A stretch of DNA of 6,353 nt, taken from contig JBDRGC010000035.1 in the NCBI GenBank assembly GCA_043818215.1, positions 1 through 6,353 on the forward strand, written 5' to 3'. Made by a program: the position numbers and the translations under genes. Positions 4,614 to 6,353 of this stretch are shown here, in pieces. The notes under the pieces were generated by a model. It did no database searches. It was not told the DNA's origin and saw only the letters and a list, made by a program, of their open reading frames with translations. The DNA comes from JBDRGC01 sp043818215. Lineage in GTDB: Bacteria > Chloroflexota > Anaerolineae > Anaerolineales > UBA11858. Positions within the stretch are counted from its first letter, which is position 1, and each line of letters begins with the position of its first letter.

Positions 4614-6308
4614 TTATTTCAGCAGCGTATCTACCTCATCCACCAATTCATCGTTGAGGAATTCTCCCTTTTGCATGAGAGAATGAATCCGTCCTTCGAG
4701 ACGCATATTTTCGTCTTTGGTCAGTTCTTTGGCCGTGACCACGATAACCGAGATGGTCGCGGTACTCTCGTCAGCTTTGAGGGCGTCGATCACCGCGAAG
4801 CCATCCATTTCAGGCATCATTAGATCCAAGATCATCACATCGGGGAGTTCCGCCTTTGCTAATTCCACCGCTTCTCGTCCGTTGGTAGCCTCGAAGATCG
4901 TGTATTCACCTTGAGATTGCAAGATACGGCGGATCAGACGGCGGGCGTCAGGATGGTCGTCCACGATAGCAACGCGGGAGTAGCGGTCTGGGGTGATCCG
5001 GCTGATGGCGGCCAGTAATCCCTCTTCGGGCTTTTCTTCGATGGTTTCCGATGGGAGAATCATGTCTCGTGCCCAACCTTCCCCGAGGATTATCTTCTCT
5101 ACCGGCATGGTGTGCCCGGTCATATTTATCACCACCACATCCGAGGGCTTGATCTGCCCAGAGCGCACCATTTTGATCAAGCCGGCGAAGGCCACTGCGG
5201 AGGCCGGCTCCATTGACATTCCTTCCATCTTCGCCAGCACGTGGATAGCCCGGAAGGCTTCATCATCCGTGGCACTCTCGAAAGTACCTCCGCTGTTTCT
5301 GAGCATACGCTGGCGGAGCACCGTGTACGAACGGCCCGGGTCGCCAGTGGCTAAGGTGGCAATATGTGTGCGCGGCGAGAGAATGGGTTCGGCCACATCC
5401 AGGTTGTTTTTCCAGGCATGCACCATGGGAGCGCATCCAGCGCATTGAATGGCAGCCACTGCGGGGATACGATTGACCAGCCCCATCTCTCTGAGTTCTT
5501 CGAAGCCTTTGAGTACGCCAACCGGCCCCATGCCGCCGCTGACGGATTGGATATACCAATCGGGACTGCGCCAGGGGACAGATTTGGGGTGGGCATCATT
5601 GGGGGCGGGAGGTCCGAGAATAGAAGTCAACTGCTCGCTTATTTCGAAGGCAATCGTCTTCATCGACTCAAGCACAGGTATAGAGCGCACGCCGCGATCC
5701 AGAAATGAACCGGGCTTGTGATGTTCGGCGAATTCGGCAGCTACCTTTTTGGTTTGGTCGTATGATGCTGTCACTTTGATCACCTGCGTGCCATAGATGG
5801 CCACTTCGCGCATTTTTTCGGCGGGCACGAGGCTGGTTAGAAACGCCCACAGTTTGATGCCAGCACGTGCCGTGTACGCCGAGTAAGAAATAGCCACATT
5901 GCCAGTTGAAGCGAGTACTGTTTCGGTGACGCCGGCTTCTATTAGAGATGCGACTGCAACGACTGCTTGCCGGTCTTTGAATGAGCCGGTGGGATTTTGA
6001 CGCTCGTCTTTGATATAGATATTGGGGCAGCCCAACATCATCCCCAGGCTGATGGCGTGAATAAGCGGAGTCCCCCCCTCGCCCAGGCTGACATCTGGGT
6101 GAGGCACGCGGATGGGCAGTAACTCGTAAAATCGCCAGATATCGAATGGGCGCCCGGGTAGCTGTTGGAGTATTCGCTGCCCAATGGACTCGTAATCGTA
6201 TCGAGCTTCGCGCCACCCGCTTCCGCAATTGGAGCAGGTGGACACCTTGGGGGTATACGTGCTTTGATGTCCACAATCCAGACATTCGGCTACAAGATGA
6301 GAATACAA
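4614..6308 (-). CDS. Threonine synthase-like PLP enzyme fused to a C-terminal response-regulator receiver
   Basis: The product is a 564-residue cytoplasmic protein. A zinc ribbon comes first (C9, C12, C25, C28), as in one class of threonine synthases. Next is a fold-type II PLP domain at about 70-410: EGGTPL (77-82), NPTGSFKDR with the PLP lysine K111, STGN (134-137), and SGGMGP (257-262) where the cofactor phosphate should bind. Threonine synthase turns O-phosphohomoserine into threonine; related enzymes use other substrates, and the SGGMGP loop differs from the GNAGN I expect in well-known ThrC, so substrate is unsure. After a short linker a CheY-like receiver spans about 444-564: acidic pair D450/D451, phospho-acceptor D495 in ILDLMMPEMDG, T525 and K547. 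All key receiver residues are present, but there is no output domain, so the enzyme itself is the likely output. The start is TTG at 6308, supported by AAGGAG seven bases upstream and by the zinc ribbon beginning at once. No ATG lies in frame before residue 90. It is probably cotranscribed with the EamA gene. Confidence 0.88.
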   Translation of the reverse strand: MYSHLVAECLDCGHQSTYTPKVSTCSNCGSGWREARYDYESIGQRILQQLPGRPFDIWRFYELLPIRVPHPDVSLGEGGTPLIHAISLGMMLGCPNIYIKDERQNPTGSFKDRQAVVAVASLIEAGVTETVLASTGNVAISYSAYTARAGIKLWAFLTSLVPAEKMREVAIYGTQVIKVTASYDQTKKVAAEFAEHHKPGSFLDRGVRSIPVLESMKTIAFEISEQLTSILGPPAPNDAHPKSVPWRSPDWYIQSVSGGMGPVGVLKGFEELREMGLVNRIPAVAAIQCAGCAPMVHAWKNNLDVAEPILSPRTHIATLATGDPGRSYTVLRQRMLRNSGGTFESATDDEAFRAIHVLAKMEGMSMEPASAVAFAGLIKMVRSGQIKPSDVVVINMTGHTMPVEKIILGEGWARDMILPSETIEEKPEEGLLAAISRITPDRYSRVAIVDDHPDARRLIRRILQSQGEYTIFEATNGREAVELAKAELPDVMILDLMMPEMDGFAVIDALKADESTATISVIVVTAKELTKDENMRLEGRIHSLMQKGEFLNDELVDEVDTLLK

Positions 6309-6321
6309 GATAGAACTCCTT
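6306..6321 (-). promoter_or_regulatory. Strong ribosome-binding site deciding a TTG start
   Basis: Minus-strand AAGGAG (6321-6316) is followed by seven bases and TTG (6308-6306). The spacing is ideal, and the codons after TTG lead straight into the zinc-ribbon cysteines, so the rare start is preferred over any internal ATG. Confidence 0.8.
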
Positions 6322-6353
6322 TATCGGGGAGGTAGTTGCTCAAAATCTTGGTG

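Noticed and set aside
4993..5448. Plus-strand frame of about 150 codons opposite the PLP enzyme
   Set aside because: It lies wholly antisense to a well-supported gene, has low-complexity composition, and shows no start signals.

Overview
The window reads as an ordinary chromosomal stretch from a free-living bacterium of moderate GC content. My best guess is Chloroflexota, Anaerolineae-like. This rests on three things: a zinc-ribbon threonine synthase-like enzyme, TumE-type (DUF6516) small-protein modules carrying a PHHKH core, and intergenic spaces packed with short G-rich/C-rich tandem repeats. The assignment is inference from gene style; there is no rRNA or marker gene here to prove it. I see no tRNA, rRNA, CRISPR array or transposase gene.

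Layout. From 1 to about 130 there are only short repeats and a weak hairpin. From 131 to 976 (minus strand) lies a two-gene toxin-antitoxin-like module: a consensus promoter, an intact 91-residue candidate antitoxin, then a TumE-family toxin gene cut by one in-frame TAA. A short-repeat array (978-1047) and an unexplained stretch (1048-1236) follow. From 1237 to 2007 (minus strand) is a second, related module with a near-identical promoter, an intact 90-residue candidate antitoxin, and a toxin gene broken by a reading-frame change and lacking an ordinary start codon. A 15-bp tandem array (2016-2120) separates it from nagA (plus strand, from 2122), which encodes N-acetylglucosamine-6-phosphate deacetylase with all its expected metal and catalytic motifs. 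The last 16 or so codons of nagA run into a G-rich heptamer repeat. A repeat-rich convergent spacer (3316-3606) follows. On the minus strand, a threonine synthase-like PLP enzyme fused to a CheY-like receiver domain (6308-4614) is followed 59 bp later by an EamA/DMT-family transporter (4554-3607), probably in one transcript.

How the genes fit together. The PLP-enzyme/receiver fusion and the EamA carrier may form a small amino-acid unit: the enzyme would make or convert an amino acid under phosphorelay control, and the carrier could export a related metabolite. This is inference from adjacency. nagA (amino-sugar or peptidoglycan recycling) is transcribed separately, converging on that pair. 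The two TumE modules look like decaying accessory DNA in which both toxins are disabled while both partner proteins, promoters and ribosome-binding sites stay intact.

The most notable items are the enzyme-receiver fusion, the paired loss of both toxins, the mosaic relationship between the two modules (about 93% identical DNA in one 119-bp patch, much more diverged elsewhere), and repeat arrays that reach into, or sit exactly at, gene ends.
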